64,000 nt of DNA. Source: Telmatactis stephensoni (taxonomy: Eukaryota > Cnidaria > Anthozoa > Actiniaria > Isophelliidae). This document shows positions 23,701 to 33,986 of the stretch, piece by piece; position 1 is the stretch's first letter, and each line of letters starts with the position of its first letter. The stretch is taken from the NCBI GenBank assembly GCA_029948255.1, contig JALIZF010001822.1, positions 1-64,000 of the forward strand, given 5' to 3'. A program made the position numbers and the translations under genes. The notes below the pieces were generated by a model, which had not been told where the DNA came from, made no database searches, and saw only the letters and a list, made by a program, of their open reading frames with translations.

Positions 23701-24831
23701 CCGCTCCTGGACTCGCGGAGAAAGAGAGTCCAGTATAACTTGCATGCGCATGTGCAAAATGAGCCAATCAATTGATTAATTAGTATTTTGCGAGCTTGCA
23801 ATATGCAAATGTCAGTGTTTGGTAGCAGTGGTAGTGATGCATATCGAAAAATTCACAAATACGTCTTTCACAACTGTCCATCCGTAAATGGCCTGTAACT
23901 GCTCAAACTTTGGTAAAAGATTATAGTTGGTTTTTCCAAGTGCATAGCTCACTGAATCAACAAATGGCTTTCCGAAATGAGACTGATATCGTGTATACAA
24001 AACACTTTCTTCTTCAGCCATCTTGAACCATTAGATGACTTTAGGATTTGTAACTTATGTCATGAATGTGGTGATCGCGTGGTCACTAAACTGCCATGCG
24101 CATGCAAGTTATACTGGACTCTCTTTCTCCGCGAGTCCTGGAGCGGCAAGAAAGAGAGTCTGGGACTGGACTAAGACTCAGTAATGTACTGCTCATTAGC
24201 AGTGCTTGTCTTATCACTAATGACAGGCATAAGCACAATAACATACACAGACTCATTAGCAGTGCTTGTCTTTTCACTAATGACAGGCATAAGCACAAGC
24301 AACATACACAGACTCAGTAATGTGCCAACCATAGTGCTTGCCTTTTATCGCATAAGCAATATACAAAACATATTAGTATTTTAAGAAATCTTATTTGCTT
24401 AGAAATCTATACCTGTCCAATCACAGCCAAACCAACAGCAGGCTTTGCTGGACTTCCTGAAAGACAAATCAAACTGTTGACAAACTGTAATCCTAATTAT
24501 ACAATTAAGCTTAACACGTACATTCATGACTACAAAGAGACATTGTGCACATTCTATCGTCTCATCTGATATGAAACAAATTACCAAAATGTTTGTCTAC
24601 GGTTAAACATTTTAAAAAGTAGCTTGAACTAGTTTTGAGTAGCCATCGTAAAAAAGATGTTGTTCATTAGAGAGTTTTCACTCGTGTTAAACAAATTTTA
24701 CAACTGTAGTCAACTCAAAAATCTTGAAATGGCAAAGCAATTGATTCTAGAGTTACATATAAGCATTAAAATGTGTAATAACTAGCCTAAAACTTACGAG
24801 CAAGAAGCCGCAATCCTCCAACAACCAACAT
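8774..24831 (-). CDS. NDUFA9: NDUFA9, NADH dehydrogenase (ubiquinone) 1 alpha subcomplex subunit 9, complete
   Basis: Accessory subunit of mitochondrial respiratory complex I with an SDR-type Rossmann fold; it acts at the matrix side and helps stabilise the junction of the two arms. Twelve exons join in frame to 371 codons plus stop (human protein about 377): 24798-24831, 24413-24456, 23355-23472, 22173-22270, 21610-21701, 19721-19862, 19043-19145, 18179-18249, 17324-17400, 16905-17000, 9881-9947, 8774-8947. All introns are GT-AG. The N terminus ([12 protein letters not shown]) fits a mitochondrial presequence. The nucleotide-binding motif G-S-T-G-F-I-G is at residues 52-58. Family-typical stretches include [36 protein letters not shown] and [15 protein letters not shown] followed by AVLRRHR near the C terminus. 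No frameshift or stop was seen. Intron 10 carries a 6.5-kb transposon, intron 11 a minisatellite and intron 2 a MITE; the reading frame is untouched. Confidence 0.95.
9057..9725. repeat. 22-bp minisatellite filling NDUFA9 intron 11
   Basis: About 30 copies of CAGTAAGTGGTTGGYAAGSTGT, alternating between GGTAAGG and GGCAAGC variants, with decaying copies to about 9800. The array makes up most of the 933-bp intron. Every copy carries a GTAAGT-like donor on the plus strand, which is antisense to the gene and so should not disturb its splicing. Confidence 0.95.
10239..11019 (+). repeat. Left terminal inverted repeat of the TTAA transposon
   Basis: Reverse complement of 15992-16763. It includes a 67-codon minus-strand open frame mirrored in the other arm, which reflects arm identity and not a gene. 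Confidence 0.9.
11354..15771 (-). CDS. Two-exon transposase of the TTAA element
   Basis: Exon 1 is 15345-15771 and exon 2 is 11354-14208; acceptor gaatgcag joins donor GCAG|GTAAGA in frame to give 1093 codons without a stop. A start 12 nt later (15759) is also possible. Exon 1 holds a Cys/His cluster (C-P-K-H, then [10 protein letters not shown]) that continues over the junction into D-C-Q-H-L-Y-N-C, a likely N-terminal zinc-binding DNA-recognition module. The central domain shows candidate acidic catalytic sites in [14 protein letters not shown] and [12 protein letters not shown], followed by [15 protein letters not shown]. Between them lie further Cys/His clusters and an FGKRGRSWH block. 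Near the C terminus a C2H2 finger is visible (C-x4-C-x12-H-x4-H, CKESGC...HMDTGTH). The intact frame suggests recent activity. Assignment as a DDE/D transposase rests on position within inverted repeats and motif style. Confidence 0.8.
14443..14960 (-). mobile_element. 5'-truncated CR1/Jockey-like LINE fragment in the transposase intron
   Basis: A 129-codon minus-strand frame (14566-14955) matches the C-terminal end of non-LTR reverse transcriptases: [13 protein letters not shown], then a Q-R-R-V-L element, RR..LC, and a terminal L-R region. A simple ATTT/AATT tail follows at 14443-14470, as expected for the 3' end of this LINE class. The copy is 5' truncated. Confidence 0.8.
15155..15290. 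repeat. C-run interspersed element, copy 2
   Basis: Same family as 7645-7775: starts taatggcccccc, carries several C runs, and ends aaaaatgaatggtccctta. It lies in the intron of the transposase gene. Confidence 0.55.
15992..16763 (-). repeat. Right terminal inverted repeat of the TTAA transposon
   Basis: Reverse complement of 10239-11019, ending in CTACTCTGGCAATGACAC before the TTAA duplication. Confidence 0.9.
18566..18930. repeat. Cluster of TGCAACTTGC / CTTGCAATGCA motifs in both orientations
   Basis: In NDUFA9 intron 7, short motifs related to GCAACTTGCAATGCA recur at least eight times in alternating orientation over about 360 bp. This gives a strongly palindromic region, possibly a decayed foldback element. 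The ORFs here are by-products. Confidence 0.5.
20001..21350. mobile_element. Possible TAA-flanked inverted-repeat element in NDUFA9 intron 5
   Basis: CTGGGCTACCTGTGG at 20001 is mirrored by CCACAGGTAGCCCAG ending at 21350, and TAA lies immediately outside both ends (19998-20000, 21351-21353). A TWA duplication would fit PIF/Harbinger. The inverted repeat is only 15 bp, and the right end also forms its own small hairpin, so the two ends may not belong to one element. No transposase frame inside. Confidence 0.4.
21449..21562. repeat. Small imperfect inverted repeat (MITE-like)
   Basis: CTTGGCACGTGGGCCCATTA is mirrored by TAATGGACCCACATGTCCAA about 60 bp away, in NDUFA9 intron 5 just past exon 5. 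No duplication was identified. Confidence 0.5.
22594..22925. repeat. MITE-like element with G-rich inverted ends in NDUFA9 intron 3
   Basis: The left end ggggttgactcccttataaa is mirrored by the right end ttcataagggagttcccctg, both next to GGGGGCAGGGG/CCCCTGCCCCC. The interior carries several gtcccttttaggg repeats. No ORF of substance. Confidence 0.5.
23674..24173. mobile_element. TA-flanked inverted-repeat element carrying a gene fragment (NDUFA9 intron 2)
   Basis: Termini TAGTCCAGTCCCAGACTCTC... (23674-23751) and their reverse complement (24095-24173) are near-identical over 78 bp and end in TA on both sides, which fits a Tc1/mariner-type duplication. Each arm is itself partly palindromic (GACTCTCTTTC/GAAAGAGAGTC). 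The interior holds a promoter-less-looking first exon described separately. Confidence 0.75.
23812..24021 (-). pseudogene. N-terminal fragment resembling a RecQ-like helicase, captured in a MITE
   Basis: A 69-codon frame starts [19 protein letters not shown] and runs to a K-F-E-Q-L-Q-A-I ... K-D-V-F-V-N stretch. The second part resembles the Q-motif region just before Walker A in RecQ-type helicases, where K-P-x-Q-x-x-A-I is followed by K-D-V-(F/L)-V. Here the frame then runs off into unrelated sequence, so the nucleotide-binding P-loop and everything after it are missing. The start has a good context (aagATGG). It lies between the inverted repeats of the host element. The family call is inference from a short stretch. 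Confidence 0.45.
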
Positions 24832-25569
24832 GGCGGCTGAACAAGAAATGAGCCCTCGTTCATTCTATGCAGCGGTTTCAATAAATAGGTAGTTTCTTCA
24901 TAAAGGATATACAATAGTGTACTCAAATAGAACAAAGGCAAGTCAATAAAATAATGATGCATTAATAAAGATAGCCAGCTTTCAAGTTATGGTGAACTAA
25001 CTTTTTGTCAAATCTGACTTTCTAAAAAGGCAAATTGTGTACGATGTGATAACGTTAACTAATCCGTCACTCCATCCCCCACATAAATCCATACGACTGA
25101 ATCTGACAAACCAGGACCTTGCAACGAAATACCAAACCCCCATCCCCACCCTGCAGCCTCCATGATAAGTAATGAACTTACGCGTGTTGACTCTCCCTTC
25201 CCCCTCCCTTTTAACTGGCTAGACAGTACGTAGTTTAGGGTTCTGAATCAGTTTTATAAATTAGCCTGGACGCAAATGAATGGCAAGATTTTTTTAGCGT
25301 CCCTATGGGTTCACTGCCGTCAATAACATTATACACAAAATTAATAAATAAACATTTCAATGTGCCATACATAGTTTTAATAGTTTTTATTGACCTTGTA
25401 ATCAGTTCTTATAATTACTTTTGGTTGATATGAGGACCGTATAACGTGTCTCAAATATGACCAGTATAATACAAATAGTAATAGGTCAGTACATACCCCA
25501 TAACCACCAAAACTATATACAAATGGAAGTTATGTCGGCAAGGGTGAACTTAGACGCAGAAATCCAGAA
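24832..25569. other. NDUFA9 5' flank, intergenic
   Basis: No gene recognised. The NDUFA9 start codon lies in CGCCATG context (minus strand). No TATA box is evident upstream, and C-rich stretches occur at 25070-25210. Confidence 0.5.
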
Positions 25570-26092
25570 AATGGTGGTGTTTACACGAGACAAGTTGCAA
25601 CAACGATTTTCCGCGCATCAGAATGTCGAAAACTCATTGTTGTCAACAGGGGTTGCTACACGGAACGATTTTCCTTGCAACATCAACGTCAGTACGTGAC
25701 GGCGCTCTGTTGGTGCATCTTGTTTTTCTTTTTTTGGAACTTTTAGATCTGAATCCTAAAGAATTGGTTTTCTTTGGATGACAGTGAGTGAGATGTTTTC
25801 TCCTATTACTTTTATCCAAAAGTATTTCTTGACTAGTTATTATGCTTACTTGGCTATCAGTCGCCATTTTGTTGTGCGGAAAGTTATGGCAAACATGTTA
25901 CACGGCAAGTCCAACAAAATTCGTCATTTTTGTTGCAGCTTTTTGAAGGCAATTCAAAAACCTGCAACATGTTGCCAACACAACTGAGGTTGCGCAGAAA
26001 ATCGTCCTGAGAACCATGTTACACGACGATAACTTTCCGCGCAACGTTGTTGCTTTGAAAATTGTTGTTGCAAGTTGTCTCATGTAGCACCA
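25570..26092. mobile_element. MITE-like element with GAGACAAGTTGCAACAA inverted ends
   Basis: The left end near 25575 (gtttacacgagacaagttgc aacaacgattttc) is mirrored by the right end near 26085 (gaaaattgttgttgcaagtt gtctcatgtagcacc). Internally the same TTGCAAC/GTTACACGGC motifs recur. A 240-nt open frame at 25457-25699 crosses the left end and is not a gene. Confidence 0.6.
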
Positions 26093-26479
26093 TCTTTTAC
26101 CGTGTTCACGGACAGACGCTGGTATTTCTGCGAAAATCCATGCCTTTTAGGGATCTCAAATAAACAACGAAGCCGAAAATTGGAAAATTTTAAAAATTCT
26201 TCATGAATATTGTAGAATCGAAGGCAACGACCAATTGAAGAAATCTTTTATGTTTATATTGGTACATTTTAGGAGTAAAGAAAGATTGAGCCTCACCCAT
26301 TTTGATACCTTATAGGGGTAAAGATTGCCGACGATTATACTCGTTCAAAATATATGGAGTGCCCAACAGTCGTAAAATGAGGCACGACGCGTTTGAATGC
26401 GGAATCTCTTCCTAACCATTTTTCCAGAAGAGTTTCCTTATAGAATTGCACAGGGAAAAAAATTAGATTCCAAGTTGGA

Positions 26480-29330
26480 TTATCATTGGAAGATTAAGGC
26501 TTTTGTATTACCAAGGTTGGGATAACATTGGTATCTTTTCATATTTTCCAATAATGTTCCAATCAAATACCAACCCAAATTGAGGGTTCTACCAATAATG
26601 GGATATTATTGGAATAAGACTGGATTCTCATTGATCATATCCCAATAATATCCCAATAAAGTACCAAGCTAAATCAGTAGTTAAACCAACAATGGGATAT
26701 CATTGGTATAAGACTGGATTCTCATTAATCATATCCCAATAATATCCCAATAAAGTACCAAGCTAAATCAGTAGTTAAACCAACAATGGGATATCATTGG
26801 TATAAGACTGGATTCTCATTAATCATATCCCAATAATATCCCAATAAAGTACCAAGCTAAATCAGTAGTTAAACCAACAATGGGATATCATTGGTATAAG
26901 ACTGGATTCTCATTGATCATATCCCAATAATATCCCAATAAAGTACCAAGCTAAATCAGTAGTTAAACCAACAATGGGATATCATTGGTATAAGACTGGA
27001 TTCTCATTAATCATATCCCAATAATATCCCAATCAAGTACCAAGCTAAATCAGTAGTTAAACCAACAATGGGATATCATTGGTATAAGACTGGATTCTCA
27101 TTAATCATATCCCAATAATATCCCAATAAAGTACCAAGCTAAATCAGTAGTTAAACCAACAATGGGATATCATTGGTATAAGACTGGATTCTCATTAATC
27201 ATATCCCAATAATATCCCAATCAAGTACCAAGCTAAATCAGTAGTTACACCAATAATGGGATATTATTGGAATAAGATTGGATTCTCATTGATCATATCC
27301 CAATAATATCCCAATCAAGTACCAAGCTAAATCAGTAGTTACACCAATAATGGAATATTATTGGAATAAGACTGGATTCTCATTGATCATATCCCAATAA
27401 TATCCCAATCAAGTACCAAGCTAAATCAGTAGTTAAACCAACAATGGGATATCATTGGTATAAGACTGGATTCTCATTAATCATATCCCAATAATATCCC
27501 AATAAAGTACCAAGCTAAATCAGTAGTTACACCAATAATGGAATATTATTGGAATAAGACTGGATTCTCATTGATCATATCCCAATCAAGTACCAAGCTA
27601 AATCAGTAGTTAAACCAACAATGGGATATCATTAGTATAAGACTGGATTCTCATTGATCATATCCCAATAATATCCCAATCAAGTACCAAGCTAAATCAG
27701 TAGTTACACCAATAATGGGATATCATTAGTATAAGATTGGATTCTCATTAATCATATCCCAATAATATCCCAATCAAGTACCAAGCTAAATCAGTAGTTA
27801 AACCAACAATGGGATATCATTGGTATAAGACTGGATTCTCATTAATCATATCCCAATAATATCCCAATCAAGTACCAAGCTAAATCAGTAGTTACACCAA
27901 CAATGGGATATCATTGGTATAAGACTGGATTCTCATTAATCATATCCCAATCAAGTACCAAGCTAAATCAGTAGTTACACCAACAATGGGATATCATTGG
28001 AATAAGACTGGATTCTCATTAATCATATCCCAATAATATCCCAATCAAGTACCAAGCTAAATCAGTAGTTACACCAACAATGGAATATCATTGGAATAAG
28101 ACTGGATTCTCATTGATCATATCCCAATAATATCCCAATCAAGTACCAAGCTAAATCAGTAGTTAAACCAACAATGGGATATCATTAGTATAAGACTGGA
28201 TTCTCATTGATCATATCCCAATAATATCCCAATCAAGTACCAAGCTAAATCAGTAGTTACACCAATAATGGGATATCATTAGTATAAGATTGGATTCTCA
28301 TTAATCATATCCCAATAATATCCCAATCAAGTACCAAGCTAAATCAGTAGTTAAACCAACAATGGGATATCATTGGTATAAGACTGGATTCTCATTAATC
28401 ATATCCCAATAATATCCCAATCAAGTACCAAGCTAAATCAGTAGTTACACCAACAATGGGATATCATTGGAATAAGACTGGATTCTCATTAATCATATCC
28501 CAATAATATCCCAATCAAGTACCAAGCTAAATCAGTAGTTACACCAATAATGGGATATCATTGGTATAAGACTGGATTTTCATTAATCATATCCCAATAA
28601 TATCTCAATCCAGTACCAAGCTAAATCAGTAGTTACACCAATAATGGGATATCATTGGTATAAGACTGGATTCTCATTAATCATATCCCAGTTCAGTTCA
28701 GTTCAGTTCACATTTATTCACTCAATATACATTTTTTGATACAAAAATTAAAATATAATAATATAATACAATAAATATAATTTACAATAAATAATTAGTC
28801 ATCTTATAACAAAAAAAGTATAGGTATTTCTATAATATTGAGCTAGGGTCATCCTAATAGCAAAGCTAATCAAGAGGATGAACCTATTAATAGTATAATA
28901 AGGAAAATATTGATCAGACAAAGAGGGAGGCAAGCGCGCCCTCTTTGTGAGGTCATTATTCTTAGAAATTAAGTTAAATGAGTTAGGTTAGAAATATTTA
29001 GAAGATAAGTGGTTAGTAAGGAGATGGCGAAAAGAGGCAACTGATTTAGCAGACTTAATTGATAAAGGTAAGGAATTCCAGAGTTTAGATCCAGTAAATT
29101 GAAGTGAGCGAATACCGTATTGAGTTGTATTAACTTTATTCAAGTAAATATTCAAATTTGACGATTGTCTTGTGTAATGTGAATGCTTTGTTGAGACAAA
29201 ATCAAAGAATTTAGAAAATGTTTTCGGGACAAGATCATGCGTCCACGTCCCAATAATGTCCCAATAAAATACAAAGTCAAATCAGAAGTTACATCAATAA
29301 TGGGATATCTTTGTAATAAGATGTGATTGT
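26480..29330. repeat. 94-bp subterminal satellite, left side of the EnSpm element
   Basis: More than 20 copies of a 94-bp unit lie here, containing TCATATCCCAATAATATCCC, AGCTAAATCAGTAGTTA and CCAATAATGGGATATTATTGG-like palindromes. A few copies lack one segment. The array is interrupted by a LINE at 28691-29247 and resumes for one diverged copy. Subterminal repeats are the usual transposase-binding region in this superfamily; that role here is inference. Confidence 0.93.
28691..29247 (-). mobile_element. 5'-truncated CR1-like LINE 3' end with (TGAAC)n tail
   Basis: The minus strand reads HYTRQSSNLN, then TQYGIRSLQFTGSKLWNSLP, and FRHLLTNHL before a stop: the C-terminal motif of CR1/L2-type reverse transcriptases. 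An AT-rich 3' UTR and a GTGAACTGAACTGAAC tail follow. TCCCA flanks both ends (28686-28690, 29248-29252), a likely 5-bp target duplication in the satellite. Confidence 0.85.
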
Positions 29331-29348
29331 TTATACCTTTGCATAAAG

Positions 29349-32300
29349 TCATTGATCACACCACAATGAATATGGTCTTTGCCATGTACCATTGACAACT
29401 CCTGCAATACTATCAAAATGGATTTCCTGGTTTCTTGTTCCTTCTGGAATCCAAAAGCCATCATTTTGCTGAGTGAAAAATTGCCCTTTGACCACTTTTC
29501 TTGGGATACTAAATGATAGCACACGAGCTCTCCACATGGAATCTGGCTGATTCCCCATTACTAGCACCATATCATTTGCAACTGGGTAGTAAGGAACAAC
29601 AACAGACTCAGCTCCGATTGGGAAAACTCTTCGCATGAAGTCCATTACAATGAATGTGGGAAGTCCACCAATATCACCATACTTTGCCAGCATTATCTTT
29701 CTGCTTATTTGAGACAATGGGGCAACTACCATTTCATTACTTTTCTGAAGTAATCTTGCTCCCATATCACTGAATCCCACCTGTTTATACAGCTCTGAAG
29801 CAAAATAATACTTTGGTTCACCTGCCACTTTAGCTATAAATATTTCTTTCAGCAGTACAAAGGATTCACCAAAACATGCAGCTACAATATGTTCATTTGT
29901 CCTGTATAAAATACCTTTGTATTGGTGCTTTGGCTTCCACACGCTTCTGTATACTGTTGCTACTTCATCAACGAGATTATCCTGCACTCCACAGCAAGCA
30001 GCAACAGTTCTTTTTACAGCATCTGGCAACAGGTAGGGTTTCAAGGCACCAACTAGAACACCATTCCCTTCATGATCAACTGATGGATTTGCTTTGTATA
30101 GTTGCTTTGCATCATCAATGGTTTTTGCCCATACCTAAAATACAACAATTTCATATTTACTTCTGATAGATATTAATAAAATGATGATGATAATGATTAG
30201 AAAACATATTATTTTGATTTTAACATTATATGCTTTTTATAAAATTGCTAAAAAACATGCACCTTGTCTGCATCCACTCTTGCATAGTTATTTATAGGGA
30301 CCATTATGTTCTCCTCTTTCACCTTGAAACATTCACGTCTAACCTCTGTACTTGCAAATGTTGCTTCTATATTTTTGCAATTGCTGGATTGTAAGATATA
30401 CCTTCGAACTGCTCGTTCTTTGGTCCAACAGGAGTAATTGTCAAGGCCACTGAAATTTATAATGTCTTCCTTAATATGAAGCAAATTATGGAGAATAATT
30501 ACACACTTGTGTGGTCCCCGCCTTTCTTCAAGAAGAACAGCATATCTAAGGCACATTGCATGGAATGTGTCTGAACTTTCTATGGTCCATCCATTTCTAG
30601 CATGATTCTTAACAAATTCAATCATGCGTGCAAGACAGCTCCACTCTTCTCTTTGCCTATCTGTTAGCAACCCATCAAAGACCACTTCTGAAATGGGATA
30701 TGCAAATATCAAAAACTCTTCTGCCTTCCAGGATCCAAGAGATTTAGTCAATTTTTTGGGATACCTAGAAGACTTAAATTCGGTTGTCCATGGGATGCTA
30801 TCAAGTCTTTCATCTACAATGTCCCAGTTTATCTCACTATCTTCATCATTGATGAGATCTAACAAAGCAGATTTTACAATATTGAGAGAGAATGTGTGCA
30901 TTTCATCATATACCATATGCTCATCATAAAGGAATCCATATAATGGGTACAGCCTGTGAAGGATTGACAGACCAGTGTACCCACTATCACGTGCTTTTTG
31001 TTTCCTAATTGATACTCTTTCTTCTTCTTCAATGTCACACAATAAATCAAGATTATCCAGTACACTTTTCTTTGCAGAGGGAAATCGGCCTTGTTTTCTG
31101 AAATTTGTGTAATAGTAGTGAGATCGTTCTGGTATATATATACTCTCTAACAAATGACATCGTCTGCATGCACATTTTCCCATTTTAACAAACTTTCCTG
31201 CTTCACATACTCCACTATGATCACCAGAAAAGCAAAGAATTAAATGCCTAATAACTGCAGTGCCTTCAGGTTTGCCACACATTGGCACAGAACAATGTAC
31301 TTTTATTCCATTAATGAATCCAGTTTCAATATCATTAATCAAAGGTTCAAGGAAAGGATCTAAGAAAATGGGACATTTGTTTGGCAGAAGATAAGTTGGG
31401 ACAAATCCCACAACATAGACTTCTTCAACTGCACATCTATTTTCTTTTGACATTGTTGCAACTTGCAGCTCTATTGCCCCAGAACCACGTGTACATGAGA
31501 AAGGCTGCCAGCCATCCCAATGGACATCATATGCCAAATTTCTTGGATCACCCCTAGTTCTTTTTACTTCATGTTCAAATACATTGAAGCAACTTGGACA
31601 TTCAATTTGTCTTTTATCTTCATTACCACCAATGAACGGGGATTGCATTATAGACTCTGACGAAATTATTGTTTTACATCCATCAACAGGGCACTGAACA
31701 GGAAGTACCCATTCACATTCAGGATTCCAAAAGTACTGGAGTCTAGAAAATTGTTTGCCATCCCATATTTCTTTTTTCAAAGGATACCCCCAATTTTCTC
31801 TGTTTTCCTCAGATAACCAGTGTTCTCTTTCAGTCCAATGTGCACTCATCTTCTTGCACATTTCAGGGGAAGAAAACCATCGATTTACTTTGTCTATTAC
31901 ACTTAAGTAGTAATAAGGAATTGTTCCAGGATTTCCACAGTGTGGACATAATTCATTTTTAGATTCCATGAGACCAAATAAACATGGATGAGCAGGGTTT
32001 AGACATATAAAGTATAATTTTGGATTATTATAACCCATTTCTTCTAGCATACGACGCACGTGTTCCCAAGATGATGGCCACTTGTCAAGGTTTTCAACGT
32101 TGTTTTTGCAAAAGACTTCTTTGCCCCACTTCAACAAATCCTCCAATGTTTTAATTGAAAACCCACTCTTGGTTTTAATATCAACAAGTTTTAAAACAGT
32201 TTCTCTGATGAATTCGCGCACATCATCAGATTCTTCCCGATCTCCATTTAGTAGTTCAGGTTGTGTGTCTACTATATCTTCATGCATGTTTTCGTCATCA

Positions 32301-32731
32301 GAACCAGAAGAGTCATTATCAATCGTGTTTTGATCAAAGGAACTTGTTCTGTCACAATCGGAATCATAAGCAAGATTTGACATTTCAAACGTGGACTCTG
32401 AATGAAAACCACTTGCGCTAGCATAATCACTTGTTAGTACTTCCTCCAAATCATTGGACACATCTAAAGAGGTACTTTCAAACACACATTGATCACCATT
32501 CGCCAGTGCAGTTCGCTTAGCATGCCTCCATGCCTTCATTCTGTTTACCGGTTTCCCTTTGCACACCTCACATGGACAATGAATATGGCGTTGATCGCGA
32601 ACACTTTTTCCATTTTCTAAATCACAGTCACACCAGACTAAAGTGGAAAGTTTGAAGTTCATACTCGGCACGTTCGACGCCATTTTGAACAATATTATTA
32701 TAAAAGACCGGGTTGCCTGTGGATTATACAC
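29349..32731 (-). CDS. EnSpm/CACTA (TNP2-like) transposase
   Basis: Exon 1 runs from the MASNVPSMNF start at about 32683 (an upstream in-frame non-ATG extension reaches 32731) to 30263. Exon 2 is 30134-29349, joined GACAAG|GTGCAT to tttag|GTATGG in frame (about 1070 codons in all). The N terminus has a Cys/His module (C-D-C ... H-C-P-C-E-V-C-K-G), then an acidic Ser-rich linker. The core shows the animal EnSpm pattern: C-P-H-C-G, YDVHWDGWQPF, CFSGDHSGVCEAGKF with C-A-C-R-R-C, and YDEMHTFSLNIVK, the D-x-M-H...N-I block typical of TNP2-family proteins. Exon 2 encodes a C-terminal region (LAKYGDIGGLPTFIVMDFM) I cannot assign. No stop or frameshift interrupts it. It likely binds the subterminal repeats and cuts at the CACAG ends. 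The GTGCAT donor is weak. Confidence 0.85.
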
Positions 32732-32760
32732 ACTAATATTTTACCACAGGCAATCCGTCC

Positions 32761-33289
32761 TAGAGTGCATGCACTTAATCCGTTAAACAAATACTACTAA
32801 TTACTAGAGTGAGCACACTTAACCTGTGAAATAGTTTAGTAGACTACTAGTTACTAGTAGGTATTTCCATTGTTTTCTTTTGTATCTATCGGAAGGGGGG
32901 GGGGGGGGTACTTGCTCAGGATTTGGGTGGGGGTGTTACACTGGGATCGTAAAACGGTTACCCTGTTTATGACAGAAGAACTAAAAATACCATACCCTGT
33001 TTATGACAAAGCATAATAATTTCAGAATGTAATCTACGTATTTGTTTGCGATGTAGATAGTTTCGTAACGAGTTTGTCGCGATCGTGAACGAACAACGAT
33101 AATTAAGGCTAATACGCTGATTGTTGCCGTTGTGGCTAGCTAACGATTAAGGTCGATAAGAAAGTTGATTAAGTGCGCTCACTCTACTAAATAGTGTTGA
33201 TTAGACAATAGAAAACAATTTAAGGAATTACCATAATGTAGTACTATTTTATGCTATTTATGTTTCACGGATTAAGTGTGTGCACTCTA
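32761..33289. mobile_element. TA-flanked MITE (family A) with a second MITE nested inside
   Basis: Outer ends are TAGAGTGCATGCACTTAATC and the matching ATTAAGTGTGTGCACTCTA. A second element, 32805-33186, with ends TAGAGTGAGCACACTTAAC / TTAAGTGCGCTCACTCTA, sits at a TA inside it. Together they fill most of the space upstream of the transposase gene. Confidence 0.8.
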
Positions 33290-33475
33290 AGGGCCGCCTG
33301 TTCACATGACAGAGGGTGTCCCTATGTAGTAGAGTTACCCTAGGTATGTAGGTGGTAGGGTTCCCCTTCTCCTTTGTCTTACGCAGTTCGTTTCACATGC
33401 GAGAGAGGGTGCCCCTAGGGGATCACGTGCACCCTACCACCTAGGGGCACCCTCCCTCATGTGAACAGGCCCTAC
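33290..33475. mobile_element. MITE with GCCTGTTCACATGA inverted ends
   Basis: Left GGGCCGCCTGTTCACATGAC, AGAGGGTG and right CACCCTCCCTCATGTGAACAGGCCC are imperfect inverted repeats. The interior repeats taggGGCACCCT/AGGGTGcccc motifs. Confidence 0.7.
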
Positions 33476-33580
33476 CTCACGATCGACAGAGACCGGTATT
33501 TGTTAAATAATTCATTGCAAACCTTATTTAGCGCTATTCTCAAGGAAAAGTAATAGGCGCTTTTACATCGACTGATATAA

Positions 33581-33713
33581 TAGAGTACAAACACTAAAAG
33601 TGTGCAACATAAATAGCACTAAATTATGCAAATTATATTGTTTTCTATAGTTTAATCAGTGCTATTTAGTACTAAATTGTGAAAAGTATTGCACTTTTAG
33701 TGTTTGTACTCTA
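33581..33713. mobile_element. 133-bp TA-flanked MITE
   Basis: Begins TAGAGTACAAACACTAAAAG and ends with its exact complement, with TA at both tips. It belongs to the same TA-duplicating group as its neighbours but has different ends. Confidence 0.85.
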
Positions 33714-33986
33714 TGGGTACTCAAATAAAACTAATTATCAATTTTAATTTATCCATTGTTTATTTGTGTCCATATTCAAAACTGGATTTCCTGTGCTTTG
33801 GTTGTGCACGTGCTTGCGCTTGTAACACTGCGCATGTACAGGTATTTTGAGCGGGAAAATTTAGCATCTCCTTCTTCTTTCTTGGACATCTCTGTGGCGG
33901 TGGTAAGTATTTCTTAATTTGGTTGCTTTCGACTTCATTTGACCTTATAAACCCGTTTTTTATGGTTTAAGTATAGTTTATGAAAA

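Larger units (their letters stand above)
23545..24350. repeat. Degenerate tandem repeats of about 80 bp, split by a MITE
   Basis: A unit containing aacatacacagactcagtaa, gctcattagcagtgcttgtc and cataagcacaagc occurs on both sides of the 500-bp element at 23674-24173. A related motif occurs in the hairpin at 45615-45748. Confidence 0.7.

Noticed and set aside
26500..28690. Regular repeats considered as a CRISPR array
   Set aside because: The 94-bp units have no unique spacers and lie in a eukaryotic transposon.
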